Assembly: GCF_963259705.1 (NCBI RefSeq)
Contig: NC_081842.1
Coordinates: forward strand, 39,459,796-39,523,795
Direction: 5' to 3'
Origin: Myotis daubentonii
Taxonomy: Eukaryota > Chordata > Mammalia > Chiroptera > Vespertilionidae
DNA: 64,000 nt
The translations under genes and the position numbers were made by a program. Shown one piece after another: positions 1 through 12,194 of this stretch (its first letter is position 1; every line of letters starts with the position of its first letter). Under the pieces are notes generated by a model, which was not told where the DNA came from, searched no databases, and worked only from the letters and a program-made list of their open reading frames with translations.

Positions 1-1149
1 GATAACAGGCAGAGATTAGGCTGTGTAGCTTAAATAAATTCAGTGTGTATTAAACCTTAGTTCTAGGTCTATGTTCTTGGACTACGAAGCTGAAAAAGAC
101 AGTTCTTGCCTCAAGGATCTCACAGTCATCTAGAAGAAATTGTCTTGTTTTTTTTTTTTGGGGGGGGGTGGGGGTGTTCAAAGTATTTGAATCACAAGTC
201 AGAAGATGTGGACTCTTGTCCTGGTGCCACCACTCCATAGGGCTGTGATTGCAGACAAATCAAATAATCTTTTCTTCATTTTCAAATTTTTGAGAGATTT
301 TTCTGTAAACCATGAAGAGTTACACCAGAGTCAGGTGGCATAATTATTGTAATTATTACTATTGTGATTGTTGTTGTTTTATAATACCACTTTTCTTGTA
401 TGATTTAAATGTCCAAAGAGATACTTCACAATATATCAGTCAGCAATGGGTGCTGCTAAGTAGCCAAGAGCAAACAACCCAGTTTAAGTGCTGTAAAGAC
501 AAAACTGCGTTAGGGGCTTTTTTTTTTTTGTCATGGAGAAAGAGTTTATGATTTATTTTTTATAAGGATATTTAGAATCTGAGGAACATTGCTGACTCAA
601 GAGAAATATAAAGGTCAATTGTTGGATCTAAATTATACTGTCACAACATTTAAATAATTAAAAGGTTGTTTCCAGAGATAATTGTAGTCCCACACGTTAA
701 CTAAGTATTTAATTACAATAAACTAAAAACAAGCTCTGTTTTCAAATGGGAATCCACAGAGCCTATTAACTGTCCAGATGGCCGGGAATAGAAGGATTAA
801 AATGTATTTAAATTAGGGATCACCAAATCTTTCAAACTAGACTTAAGTGGGTGTTAAGAGCCTATTTTGGAGACTTTCTAAAAGTCATTCAAAATGTGAG
901 AGGAAAAGGACTTTTATTTCATTTAGGAATTTGTTTCTGGGTGGTTTTTAAAAAATAAAATACTTAAAAAACATTTTTTTTATAAAGTTATGTAATACTC
1001 TTTCCTTGTAGGTGAATTAGAAAATATAGATGAACAAAAAGAAAAAAATAATCCTAGTCATTTTACTACCTAGATCTAATACCTGGGAGCACTTTGGTAT
1101 ACCTTATTTTAGGTTTCCCCCTTATGTTTACATATAAAAACAATTACTC

Positions 1150-1312
1150 ATGAACTCTTCGTCTTAGGGCCAGTTACTTCCTTCTCAGAGCTCATTTTTC
1201 TCATTTTTAAAAAGGAGTCAAGAATACTAACCTTTATAGGGAAGTTGTGAGGATTAAATTTCATAATGATGTATAAAATATTTAGCATAGTAGTTCATAT
1301 TCAATCAAATCA
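1150..1312 (+). mobile_element. MIR SINE relic
   Basis: Pattern of the MIR core and 3' end: GGCCAGTTACTTC, CTCATTTTTCTCATTTTTAA and GTGAGGATTAAAT, then a decayed tail. Confidence 0.65.
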
Positions 1313-1499
1313 TTTAATTATTTACTTGTGAAAATGGAATCTTACTGTACACGAGGCTGTTTAACCTTTTATTTTGGATGTATTTACATGCCAGTAAATA
1401 AATGCCGGGGTCCAACCCCAGCAGGTCCAGGGGTTCCCAAAGGCGTAGACGGAGTCGGCGAAGAAGGAATGACACAGAGGCAGAATTCAGTTGATCAGC

Positions 1500-1850
1500 A
1501 TGGTTGGGTTCTCTTGCCTGGTTCTATTGCCAGGTTCTGTAGGTTCTCCAGGTTCTCCAGCCAAGTTCTGGTCTCAATCTCCAGAGAGGTTCTGCTTTGG
1601 ATCTCCAGCCAGGTTCTGTGGCCATGTTCCCTCGCTAGGTTCTCCAGCCAGGTTCTGTCTGAGATCTCCAGCCATGTTCGGTCACCAGGTTCTAGTCAGG
1701 TTCTCTTGCCAATTTCTGTAGTCAGGTTCAGTCCAGGATCTTTTGCCATGTTCTCTCCAGTGAAGTTCTTCTGTCTGTAGGTTCTGTGTAGGTTCTGTCT
1801 GTAGGTTCTCTCTTCTTAGTTCTGTCTCCTGAGTTCTGTGTTCTAAGTTC
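1500..1850. repeat. Degenerate GGTTCT tandem array inside the solo LTR
   Basis: The motif AGGTTCTG or close variants recurs many times at irregular 10-30 bp spacing, often joined to CCAGCCA or TCTCCAG. It lies downstream of the TATA box in the R/U5 part of the minus-strand LTR. Confidence 0.8.
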
Positions 1851-1900
1851 TGTGTCTTTCTGTCTTCTGAATTCTGTCTGTTGTTGTCTTGTTGCATCTG

Positions 1901-1908
1901 TATTTATA
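1901..1908 (-). promoter_or_regulatory. TATA box of the solo LTR
   Basis: On the minus strand this reads TATAAATA within the context GGTATAAATACAG. It is the only strong TATA-like site in the LTR and sits about 315 bp from the LTR 5' end, a usual distance for U3. It points away from sense PEX5L exons within the intron but on the same strand as the gene. Confidence 0.6.
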
Positions 1909-2446
1909 CCAGTTGATTCCAATCCTATCAATCTCTATTCCAAAGGTTAGGGCGTTTCTTATCTCCATTCCAGGGAGTAAAGATTATGTAGCTTAAGCAT
2001 GATTGTCCATAGTTAAAGTGATTAATTACCCGCCTGGCACTTGGTTGAGGGGTTTTATTCCCTCCCTAACTTCAGGGGAAAATCCCTACCTGGGGATTCA
2101 ACCTTTCTCGGAGAGGTGACCTTGGTTAAAACACAGCGCCAAGAAGGTGAGCAAACATATTAAGAACCGTATGCCATATATGCCAGGTCCCTTGAAACAG
2201 CAAGGATGGACCGGCTCCCGGCAAATAAACAACCATCACATCATTTTTAAGGATCCTGTAGTATCTCATTATATAGATTTATCTTAGTATGTTTCATCTT
2301 CTATTATTGCTATCACAAAAATTTGCATCAAATATCCTGGGGCATGTGTCTTTCTGTATATGAGTGGTTTATTTCTTGAGGATTATTAAAGAATTTCTGG
2401 GTCAAAAGGTACAAACATTTTGAAGCTTTTGATATATTGATAAAAA

Positions 2447-2800
2447 CAAATACCATATAATTTCACTTATATCTGGAATCTAAAAAAAAACAAATGAACA
2501 AACAAATAAGAAACAAACTCATACATACTGAGAATATTTTGATGGTTGCCAGATGGGAGGGAGGGTGGGAGGATATGAGAAAAAGGGGGAGGGATTAAAA
2601 AGTACAAATTGGTAGCTGCAAAATAGTCATGGTGATGTAAAGAATAGCATAGGAATACAGTCAATAATATTATAATTATGCATAAAATCAGATGGGTAAT
2701 ACATTTATTGGGTGATCACTTCATAGGTTATATAAATGCCTAATCACTATGTTGTACACCTGAAACTAATATAATATTGCATTAAAAAAAGAAAAATAAA
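2447..2800 (+). mobile_element. L1 3' end, 5'-truncated
   Basis: The sequence runs from the typical end of mammalian L1 ORF2 (TTTCACTTATATCTGGAATC) through a G-rich 3' UTR to the hallmark CACTATGTTGTACACCTGAAACTAAT and an A-rich tail. Target duplications could not be defined. It is older and of a different 3'-UTR type than the L1 at 5511-9193. Confidence 0.8.
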
Positions 2801-2838
2801 TAATTTAACCAATGTATTGATTTATTTCATGGAGAAGA

Positions 2839-2890
2839 ATATATATATATATATATATATATAATGTATATACTTTATATATCATATATA
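2839..2890. repeat. AT-rich microsatellite
   Basis: Uninterrupted (AT)n for about 25 bases followed by degenerate TATA-type repeats. Confidence 0.9.
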
Positions 2891-3729
2891 AAGCATATTC
2901 CCCTACCACCTCAGTGTTCTGATGCAGCTTGTTCCCTAATGATAGGCTTTTAAGGAGAAAAAATTTTCGAACACAGGCTGTTAAAAGTATTGGTTGTTAT
3001 GGTGACCATAGTCTCTTAACTAATCATCAAATCTAGAATCTGATGATCTTGTTGAAGGAAGAGGCTTTCTCCTTAAGAAGAGAAAAATCTACTCTCTCTT
3101 ATAGAAGAGGTGGAGATTCATTCTGGCAGGCCATCTGTGATGATGTAATGCTACTAATGTTCTTTTTCCTTTGGCCTTGAGGTAAGAAAACATAAAGATT
3201 TGACTCTAAATAAAGATTCAGGAAAATTTCAGTTTCCAGATGACTATTCAAATTTGTTTACAAAATCAGGTATAGATTAGGAAGCAACTGACATGGTTTT
3301 TGAATAAAGACTTATTTGTCCCTAGATTTTTGTACTTTATTTTTTCTTTGAATAAACTGTAATTCAGCATTATGCTTTTCAAATGGTGACAATACTGGTT
3401 GTGTGCTTTAGCTCAAAACTACATTACATAAATGGAACACACCATTCAGTCAAGCTTTTGCAAAATCATAAACACTTGCCACTTGGTGAAGTTTTCTTAA
3501 AGAAAATAGGACAGATATGTCCAAATGAGTGCTAGCCTATCAAATTATGATATTGTGGCAATAGCACTATTGTGCTAACATCTTATACTGAAGAAAATAA
3601 ATAGGATTCTCTGGGTACATTCAACAGAAGGTTGAACTCTACTTCTCAAGGCACCATAAACTCACGTAACTTCTGTACTTTTCCTTCATTTGCAGTAGCA
3701 CAATTGGTGATTATCTATCTGTGTATCAA

Positions 3730-5030
3730 TCTAGAGAGTGGAGATAGGACAGTAAATAAGACAAAAATCCATGCTCTTCATGGAGTTTCCAGTCAGGAGG
3801 AAGCAGATAAGTACTAAAAAGTACATACATAAATAAATAATTTCAAAAAGTTGTTAGCACTTTAAGAAATAGTTATATGGGACACTTAGGGAAGACTTCT
3901 GCCTGAGAAGCTGATCAAGGAAGACCTCTTAAAGGTCTTTCTAGGCTCTTTCCTGGGAATAAGACGGGAATAAGCTTGGGATGCATGGGCAGAAAAGTCA
4001 GTGTGGCTGGAGTGCCTTATTGGGGTGGGAGGAGGGACAAGAGGGAATGATAACAGGGGCCAGATCATGTCCTATGGACCATAAGTAAGGACTTTGGATC
4101 TCATTTTATTTGTGATGGGAGGCTACTGGCAGATTTTAGCTGCCAATATGGGAGGGAAGTGATAGGATCTGATGTACCATCTGACAAGAGAACCTGGAAT
4201 TCTCTAGGGAGCAAGACAGGAAGCTGAGAGACAAGGAAGGAGGCTGTGGCAGTAGTTTGGGCCAGAATGTTGCTGGTGTGGAGCAAAGTTTGCACAGGGT
4301 TGATAATAGATTCCACTGAATTCCTTTCATTTGGACGTTATTCCAACAGGATGTTCTGTTGGATTGAAGGTGAGGCTGTAGGGGAAGAAAGGGCACCTTT
4401 CAGGTTTTGTTTTGCGCAGACTGTGATGTTATGACTGAACTAGGGTGGGGACTGCTTTGGGGTTGGAAATCAAGAGTTAGGTTTTAGCCCTAGCTGGTTT
4501 TACTCAGTGGATAGAGCATCAGCCTGCATACCGAAGGGTCCCAGGTTGGATTCTAGTCAAGGGCAATGCCCAGGTTGTGGGCTCGGTCCCCAGTGGGGGT
4601 GTGTGCAGGAGGCAGCCGATCAGTGATTCTCTTTCATCATTGATGTTTCTATTTCTCTCTCCCTCTCCCTTCCTCTCTGAAATCAATAAAAATACATTTA
4701 AAAAAAAGAGGTTTTAGATATGTTAACATACACAATGGAGATGAGAACCCAAGTGGCATCATCAGTAGGCAATTGGATATTCAATTAGGGATTTCTGGGA
4801 AGGGGTCAAGAAAATCAGATTGAGAGCCCACAAGGTATAGTTACTATTTAAGTCCACAGAACTGAAAGAGATGGCTAAGGAGACAATGTAGGGGGGGAGA
4901 AGAGCACCAAGGGCTGTGCCCTGCGGCTCTGTGAGGCTAAGAAGATAGATACAAGCGGAAGAACCCACAAAGGAGACGGGAAAATAGGCTGTGAGGGGGG
5001 AGAAAACCAGTATCTAACAGAACAAGGTGG
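3730..5030 (+). repeat. Old mammalian interspersed repeat, split by a VES SINE
   Basis: Diverged copy of a mammal-wide repeat. I recognise the track running from a TGGAGTTTCCAGTC-like start through ATAAGTAAGGACTTTGGATC and GGAGGCTACTGGCAGATTTT to AGTAGGCAATTGGATAT and GGCTGTGCCCTGCGGC. The family name was not assigned. The VES at 4488-4708 interrupts it, and both halves continue in register, so the SINE is younger. Confidence 0.6.
4488..4708 (+). mobile_element. VES SINE
   Basis: tRNA-derived SINE of vesper bats with a tRNA-like head (CAGTGGATAGAGCATCAGCC), an internal CT-rich part and an AATAAAAA tail. Flanked by direct repeats AGGTTTTAG (4479-4487, 4709-4717). Type A copy (see the finding on two head types). 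Confidence 0.93.
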
Positions 5031-5510
5031 AACACGGCTCAGCGCTCTCTGCTTTGTGCTTATTTTACTGAAGCAGATGTCTTCTGTCTGTACATTTCAC
5101 ATCCATATTTTACACAAGGGAAGCTTTAGACACATAGCCATCTCACCACAGGACCAGTTTAGAGGCCATTGGTGTAGAGGAGATAAAGCATACAGCATGG
5201 TTCAAGTTATGTCATAAAGATTTCTTAGCCGTCAGCATAAATCCAGCGGCTTTCTGTAAAATGCTCCTGTTCTTTTGAAAATGTTTCAAAGATCCTGTAA
5301 AAATCATGAAGAACTGGAATAATCTTAGTGGATCACAATGCTGCTCAATCAACCTCATGGTTAGCAATGAGGCAAAATGTTTCAAAGTTGTGGCATGCCT
5401 ACTGGCTGCTGCCACAGCACAGATGTAACCCAGCCGGGTTGTGGAACCAAGCCCCTCCATACAGGGCAGATTTCATCAGGGTTCTAGACCAGAGTTCTGA
5501 AACCAGGACA

Positions 5511-8500
5511 CATAAAACAGCTTCTGGAAGATATCAAGAGAAAGATCAATAGCAATACAGTCATAGTAGGGGACTTTAATACCTAATTGACACCACTGGA
5601 TAAATCCTCTAAACAAAAAATCAGCAAAGAAACAGCAATCCTAAATGACTCACTAGATCAGATGGACTTAATTGACATCTTCAGAATATTTCACCCCAAA
5701 GCTACAGAATATGCATTCTTCTCCAGTGCACATGGGACATTTTCAAAGGTAGACCATATATTAGGACACAGGCAAAGTCTCTTCAAAGTCAAGAGCATAG
5801 AAATTGTAATAAGCATCTTCTCAGATCACAATGGCATAAAATTAGAAATCAACTACAATAAAAACATTGAGAAAAAAATCAAACACTTGGAGGCTAAATC
5901 GCATGCTATTAAGCAATGACTGGGTTACCAGAGAGATCAAAGAAGAAATAAAAAGCATCCTGGAAACAAATGACAATGAAAACACAACAATCCAAAATCT
6001 ATGGGACACAATGAAAGCAATCCTGAGAGGGAAGTTCATAGCTCTACAGGCCTACCTAAAAAAACAAGAAAAACTGGCAATAAATGATCTGACCCTACAA
6101 CTCAAAGAGTTAGAAACAGAGCAACAAGAAAAGCCCACAGTATCCAGAAGGAAGGAAATAATAAAGATCAGAGCAGAAATAAACAACATAGATACCAAAA
6201 AAACAATACAAAAGATCAATGAAACCAAGAGCTGGTTCTTTGAAAGGATTAACAAGATTGATGAACCTCTAGCCAGGCTCACCAAGAAACAAAGAGAGAG
6301 GACCCAAATAAACAAAATCACAAATGAAAGAGGTGAAGTAACAACTGACCCTACTGATATACAAAGGATTGTCAAAAAATACTATGAACAACTCTACTCC
6401 AACAAACTGGACAACCTCAATGAAATGGACATATTCCTAGAAAAATACAACCTTCCAAAACTCAACCAGGAAGAATAAAAAAACCTGAATAGGCCAATAA
6501 CTACTGATGAAATTGAAACAGGAATCAAAAAGCTTCCAGCAAACAAAAACCCTTGACCAGATGGCTTCACAGGGGAGTTTTACTGAATATTCAAAGAAGA
6601 ACTAAAGCCAATCCTTCTCAGACTATTTCAAAAATTCAAGAGGAAGGCACACCTTCCAGGCTCTTTCTATGAAGCCAGCATTACCCTAATCCCAAAACCA
6701 GATAAAGACACCACAAAGAAAGAGAATTACAGGCCAATATCCCTGATGAACATAGATGCTAAAATCCTCAACAAAATTCTAGCAAACCGGATCCAGCATT
6801 ACATTAAAAAGATCATACACCATGACCAGGTGGGATTTATTTCAGGAATGCAAGGCTGGTACAATATCCACAAATCAATAAACATGATACATCACATAAA
6901 CAAGTTGAGAGATAAAAATCACATAATTATATCGATTGATGCATAAAAGGCATTTGACAAAGTCCAACACCCTTTTCTGATAAAAATGCTCAGCAAAGTG
7001 GGAATAGAGGGATCATACCTCAACATAATAAAAGCCTTATATGAAAAACCTATAGCCAACATCATACTCAATGGGCAAAAACTAAAACCATTTCCCTTAA
7101 GAACAGGAACAAGACAGGGATGCCCACTTTCACCACTCCTGTTCGACATAGTACTGGAAGTGCTAGCCAAAGTGATAAGACAAGAAGAAGAAATAAAAGG
7201 CATCAAGATTGGAAAAGAAGAAGTAAAATTGTCATTATTCGCAGATGACATGATACTGTACTTAGAAAACCCTAAAGACTCCTTCAAAAGATTATTACAC
7301 GTAATAAATGAATTTGGCAATGTAGCAGGATACAAAATTAACGCCAAGAAATCTATGGCATTTTTATATGCCAACAGTGAACTTACAGAAAGAGAAATTA
7401 AAAAAACAATCCCATTTACCATTGCACCAAAAAAATTAAGATACCTAGGAATAAACTTAACTAAGGAGGTAAAAGACCTCTACCCAGAAAACTACAGGAC
7501 ATTGAAAAAAGAGATAGAGGAAGACATAAACAGATGGAAGAAGATACCGTTTTCATGGATTGGTAGAATCAACATCATCAAAATGTCCATACTACCCAAA
7601 GCAATCTATAGATTCAATGCACTCCCCATTAAAATACCAACAGCATATTTCACAGATCTAGAAAGAACACTCAAAAAATTCATCTGGAATAAAAAAAAAA
7701 CCCGAATAGCTGCTGTGATCCTTAGAAAGAAGAACAAAGTAGGAGGGATCTCAATACCAGATATCAAGCTGTATTACAAAGCCACTGTTCTCAAAACTGC
7801 CTGGTACTGGCACAAGAACAGACATATAGACCATTGGAACAGAATAGAGAACCCAGAAATCGACCCAAACCACTATGCTCAATTAATATTTGACAAAGGA
7901 GGCAAGAACATACAATGGAGCCAAGATGAAACTAGACCACCAACTCACACCATACACAAAAATAAACTCAAAATGGATAAAGGACTTAAACGTAAGACGG
8001 GAAACCATAAAAATACTAGAGGAATCCAAAGGCAACAAAATCTCAGACATATGCCGAAGCAATTTCTTCACCGATACAGATACTAGGGCATTGGAAACTA
8101 AAGAGAAAATAAACAAATGGGACTACATCAAAATAAAAAGTTTCTGCACAGCAAAAGAAACCATCAACAAAACAACAAGAAAACCCACTGCATGGGAGAA
8201 CATATTTGCCAATGATATCTCTGATAAAGGTTTAATCTCCAACGTTTATAGGGAACTCATACAACTTAACAAAAGGAAGATAAACAATCCAATCATAAAA
8301 TGGGCCAAGGACCTAAATAGACACTTTTCGAAAGAGGACATACATAAGGCTGAGAGACATATGAGAACATGCTCAAAGTCACTAATCATCTGAGAGATGC
8401 AAATCAAAACAACAATGAGGTACCATCTCACACCTGTCAGAATGGCTATCATCAACAAATCAACAAATGACAAATGCTGGCGAGGATGCGGAGAAAGAAG

Positions 8501-9193
8501 AACCCTCGTGCACTGCTGGTGGGAATGCAAACTGGTGCAGCCACTGTGGAGAACAGTATGGAGTCTCCTCAAAAAACTAAAAATGGAACTTCCATTTGAC
8601 CCAGTGATCCCACTTCTAGGAATATATCCCAAGAAACCAGAAACACCAATCAGAAAGGATATATGCACACCTGTGTTCATAGCAGCACAATTTACAATAG
8701 CTAAGATTTGGAATCAGCCTAAGTGCCCATCAGCAGATGAATGGATTAAAAAACTTTGGCACATCTACACAATAGAATACTATGCTGCTGTAAAAAGGAA
8801 GGAACTCCTACCATTTGCAACAGCATGGCTGGAGCTGGAGAGCATTATGCTAAGTGAAATAAGTCAGTCAGAGAAAGATAAATATCACATATCTCACTCA
8901 TTTGTGGATTATAATGAACAACGTAAACCGATGAACAAAAACAGATGTAGAGACAGAGAAGCATCGATCAGATGCTCAAAACTCATAGGGAAAGTAGGGG
9001 AGGGTGGGGGTGAGGGGGAAAGATCAACCAAAGGACTTGTATGCATGCATATAAGCATAAGTGATGGATGTGGACAACAGGGGGTGAGGGTGAGGGCAGG
9101 ATTGGGGGGATGAGGGGACATTGGGGGGATAAGGACACATTTGTAATATTTTATTCAATAAAGGGGGAAAAAAGAAACAAACAAACAAAAAAA
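5511..9193 (+). mobile_element. 5'-truncated L1 retrotransposon with intact target duplications
   Basis: This 3,683-bp insertion is flanked by a perfect 12-bp repeat GAAACCAGGACA (5499-5510 and 9194-9205). It starts inside ORF2 (endonuclease domain), so ORF1 and the 5' UTR are missing. It runs through the reverse transcriptase and the Cys-rich C-terminus into a G-rich 3' UTR with AATAAA at 9157-9162 and an A-rich tail with AAAC repeats. Truncation explains the absence of a promoter. The insertion is in the antisense direction to PEX5L. Confidence 0.95.
5512..9113 (+). pseudogene. L1 ORF2 remnant (endonuclease / reverse transcriptase), multiply broken
   Basis: The endonuclease tail is read in frame 1 up to 5919, with the GDFN motif just before a stop at 5584-5586 and an SDHNG motif near 5822-5836. 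The frame then shifts at about 5865-5920. The reverse transcriptase is in frame 2, with stops at 6476-6478, 6554-6556, 6584-6586 and 6944-6946. The last of these sits in RT motif A where Glu is usual (DA-stop-KAFD). The catalytic FADD is intact at 7238-7249. A second shift occurs near 7890-7920, then the C-terminal part runs in frame 3 with a stop at 8391-8393. The C-terminal Cys-rich motif (CWRGC through CWWEC, 8475-8528) is readable. The copy cannot encode a working enzyme. Confidence 0.93.
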
Positions 9194-10106
9194 GAAACCA
9201 GGACAGGTAACTATTCCTATTTTCACTTGCAAATGAATGTCCAGAGTAAGATGTAAGGAAGGTTCATGGTGAATGGTCATACAAAGAACAAATTTAGCCT
9301 TGGGGCTAGTGTAATGGCTAAAACTGGAACTCATTTAAGAAAAAATAAAAAGAGGGCTCATGTTCAAGTAATTCATCCTTCCTGAATCTGGGTACAATGG
9401 TAAAGAGTGTTAAGTCATATATTTTCAGCGTGGGAAATAATTATTTTGTAAATGGCACAGTATTTTCAGTCGTTTTAGTTGAACCTTGAGTGTTTGCCCA
9501 GAATGTGTCTTGTGACATGTCCCTTGCAATTAGTTTTGTTGAAATCTGTTAACTTTAAAATATACGAATAAAAGGGAAAAACACTGAAGAAGTACAGAGG
9601 AAATCTGGAAAGAAGGTAAAGGAAAGCAATTAAAATGTTAAAAGATTAAAAATATATTGTATTTAAGAACTCTACAGGAACACATATCTAGGGATGCTAT
9701 TCTTTGGGCAATATGGTGGTAAGAAATCTTGCATTTCCCCCTCACTATCAGAACCTTGACAAGGAACTTGTTAGGTAAAGATATGGTCATGAGAGAATTT
9801 AGTTGGAATTGAAAAATGACTGATGCTGGTGACATAAGTTCGGGCAAGGAATTCAACAACCTAGCCCATCATAACTAGATGGTCCCTTTTCCCACCCTGG
9901 CTTAAACTGCTGCAGCAGGAATTTAGATTAGACATAAAGAAAATGTACTCTGATTGAAATGATTGCAAGACATCAAAATGGGTCACCTAGGAACGTTTTA
10001 GAATATTCTTTCTTAGCAATTGCTAAAAACAGAACTGGTACTTCGGGATAGCCCTAGGCAAAAGAATCATATACTCATAGACCGGCACAGCAGAAGAGAG
10101 CCTTAA

Positions 10107-10265
10107 AAATCATTGAATCCAGAGGTTCCCAAACTTGTCTGCACATTGAATCACCTGGGGGTCTTTTCAAAATTCCAAGGTCCAGACCATGGCCAGGGCC
10201 AATGCAATCACAACCTCCGGGGGTGGGACATAGGTATAGGAGTTCCAAGGGACAGCAGAGTTGGG
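10107..10265 (+). mobile_element. MER5-type hAT relic
   Basis: Diverged copy of the MER5A pattern: AGAGGTTCCCAAACTTG, then AATCACCTGGGGG, ending in a decayed second half with a GGGGGTGGG core. The terminal repeats are eroded. Confidence 0.7.
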
Positions 10266-10282
10266 GTACCATGGATGTAATC

Positions 10283-10410
10283 TAGTGGTCTCAAGTTACA
10301 GATGAAAAAACTGAGGCCCAGAAGGGGAAAGGGATGTCCCAAGCCTGCCAAGGCAGTGAGCAGCAGAGGAGAATGACAGCCCGTCTCTTAACCTTGTTCT
10401 GACACCCAGG
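10283..10410 (-). mobile_element. MIR SINE relic
   Basis: Reads ACAGATGAAAAAACTGAGGC, the reverse of the MIR core TCATCTGTAAAATGGG, followed by decayed tRNA-like sequence. Confidence 0.65.
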
Positions 10411-11025
10411 GCATGCATTAAGAAGAGAGAAAAAAACAAACAACTTATTTTATGTTTATGAAAGCAATACATTGCCATCATAATTGTTAAAAAACCATTG
10501 AAATTGCCAATGAAAATTCATAATTTTCATAATTTCTCAATCTCACCATCCATAGATAAATTATTGACACCTTTGTGTTTCCTTCTACTGTTTTCTCAAA
10601 GCCCACATGTACTTTTACATTTTTGTAAAAGCTAGGTTCTCCTCTTTGAGAATGGTGCTAGGCTGTTTGGAAAGCCAGGGAGCTAGAGGTGCATATGGTG
10701 CCAGGGAGTGCGGGGCCTTTCTGCCCTTTTCTTCCCCTTTTCTATGGATACACAGCATGAGGCCCCACCTCTCCTAACTTCTGCATTAGCCTGAGAACAG
10801 AATGGGTTCAGGATGGACTATGTAGATCCTAAGTAATGATGCAAAGCCCAAGTGTAAAAGGCCTGCCTTGTGGAGTTAGTGTCGCCAACAGCTGCACGCC
10901 CATCATAGGGACTCTGGAGGAAACTGGACTGGGATCTGCAGGTTCCACTTGTGTGGCCACTTCACCTCCATCATGCTCAGGATCCTTGCCTGAATGAGCC
11001 AGAACCTCTACCTGAATTTACAGGG

Positions 11026-11058
<33 letters not shown>

Positions 11059-11083
11059 TGTATGTGTGTGCATGTGTGTGTGT
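11026..11083. repeat. TG microsatellite
   Basis: (TG)n of about 15 uninterrupted units followed by interrupted TG/TGCATG units. Confidence 0.95.
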
Positions 11084-11957
11084 TCTCACCCATCCCAAGC
11101 AACCTGAAGGGTGCAAAGGTATTATTTTGAATGGGTTATGTCTTTGTTATTGGTCCAAATAATCACTGTGATTTGGTAAATCCATAAAATCAAACTTCAC
11201 TAAGAAAATAAATAGTTCCAATTTTAAAGACGAAATTGTATTATTGCCACCTGACCAGTGAAATCTAAAACCTAATTGATGAGGTGACTCTTAATTTGAT
11301 GGTCACAATTCAATGTCTGTTCACCATAGGTAGAGAACAAATGCTTTAGAATAAAAAAAGCCTCATTTTGAAAAGGAAGACTGTCTTTAGAAGACCCGAT
11401 GAGTCACAAGGAATGACCTAGTCAAGGAAGTGGTTATCTCCCACTGTAGCTTTCCCAAGTGTATTCTCTACGTTGGGGGCTATAAGTGGCTTCAATAAAC
11501 ACCCTGTTACCATCACAGAAACACAACATACTCAGATTACTTTTAATTATTTAAATCTTTTGTCACACGTTTAAAGATAGAGTGATCTAGCTACTTTTGG
11601 TCTGTAGTCAGATCAAGTAGTCAATCCTGTATTTGCATTTTCACTTCAGAGATGTGCAGGACACAGAAATAGAATATTTGATTGTTCATCCCTTTTCTAT
11701 GACTATCTAAGCTTTTTGATGTAAGAAGCAAACAAATGGTGTTTAATAACCATAATAATTTGATTTGGGGGTTTGATTTGATGTTATTTATTTATTTATT
11801 AATCCATTTTTACTCTTTGGATACAAGGTAACTAAGATAGAATAAGCCTCTAAATATTTTATTTTCAGATTTCACCACACAATTCAACTTTTCATAGGAA
11901 ATCAAACTCTGTCTCCAATTATTTGCATGTGGCTCATATATAGTATTGATAATTTTA

Positions 11958-12194
11958 TTATTTCATTTTTTATTTTTTTAATATCTTTTAAAAATTTATT
12001 TCAGACAGGAAGGGAGAGGGAGAGAGAGAGATAAAAATATTAATGATGAGAGAGAATCATTGATTGGCTGCCTCCTGCATGCTCCACACTGGGGATCAAG
12101 CCCACAACCTGGGCATATGCCTTGATTGGGAATCAAACTGTGACCTCCTGGTTCATATGTCAATGCTCAACCACTGAGCCATGCCAGCTGGGCG
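11958..12194 (-). mobile_element. VES SINE
   Basis: Reversed VES with the head end at 12194, flanked by a perfect 15-bp repeat GTATTGATAATTTTA (11943-11957, 12195-12209). Type B head (CACTGAGCCATGCCAGCTGG on the plus strand). Confidence 0.95.

Larger units (their letters stand above)
1403..2223 (-). mobile_element. Solo LTR of a class II (betaretrovirus-like) endogenous retrovirus
   Basis: The 821-bp element begins TGCCGGG and ends CCCGGCA, a perfect terminal inverted repeat, and is flanked by a perfect 6-bp direct repeat AATAAA (1397-1402 and 2224-2229). Six-base duplications are typical of class II elements. On the minus strand TATAAATA (plus 1901-1908) fits the LTR promoter, which sets the orientation. 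Downstream of it lies an unusual repetitive stretch (plus 1500-1850) rich in GGTTCT motifs. No gag, pol or env sequence adjoins, so this is a recombination-derived solo LTR. Open frames inside it (for example 1328-1780) are products of the repeated motif. Confidence 0.9.

Noticed and set aside
1328..1931. Open frames of 150, 76, 71 and 67 codons near 1.3-1.9 kb
   Set aside because: They are translations of the GGTTCT-rich array in the solo LTR; no retroviral protein motif is present.
1403..2223. Possibility of a provirus at the LTR
   Set aside because: A single LTR with matching 6-bp duplications on both sides and no internal viral sequence.
8246..8680. 144-codon minus-strand frame
   Set aside because: Antisense shadow of L1 ORF2.
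5511..9193. Possibility of an active L1
   Set aside because: 5' end missing, at least two frame changes and six stops in ORF2, including one in RT motif A.
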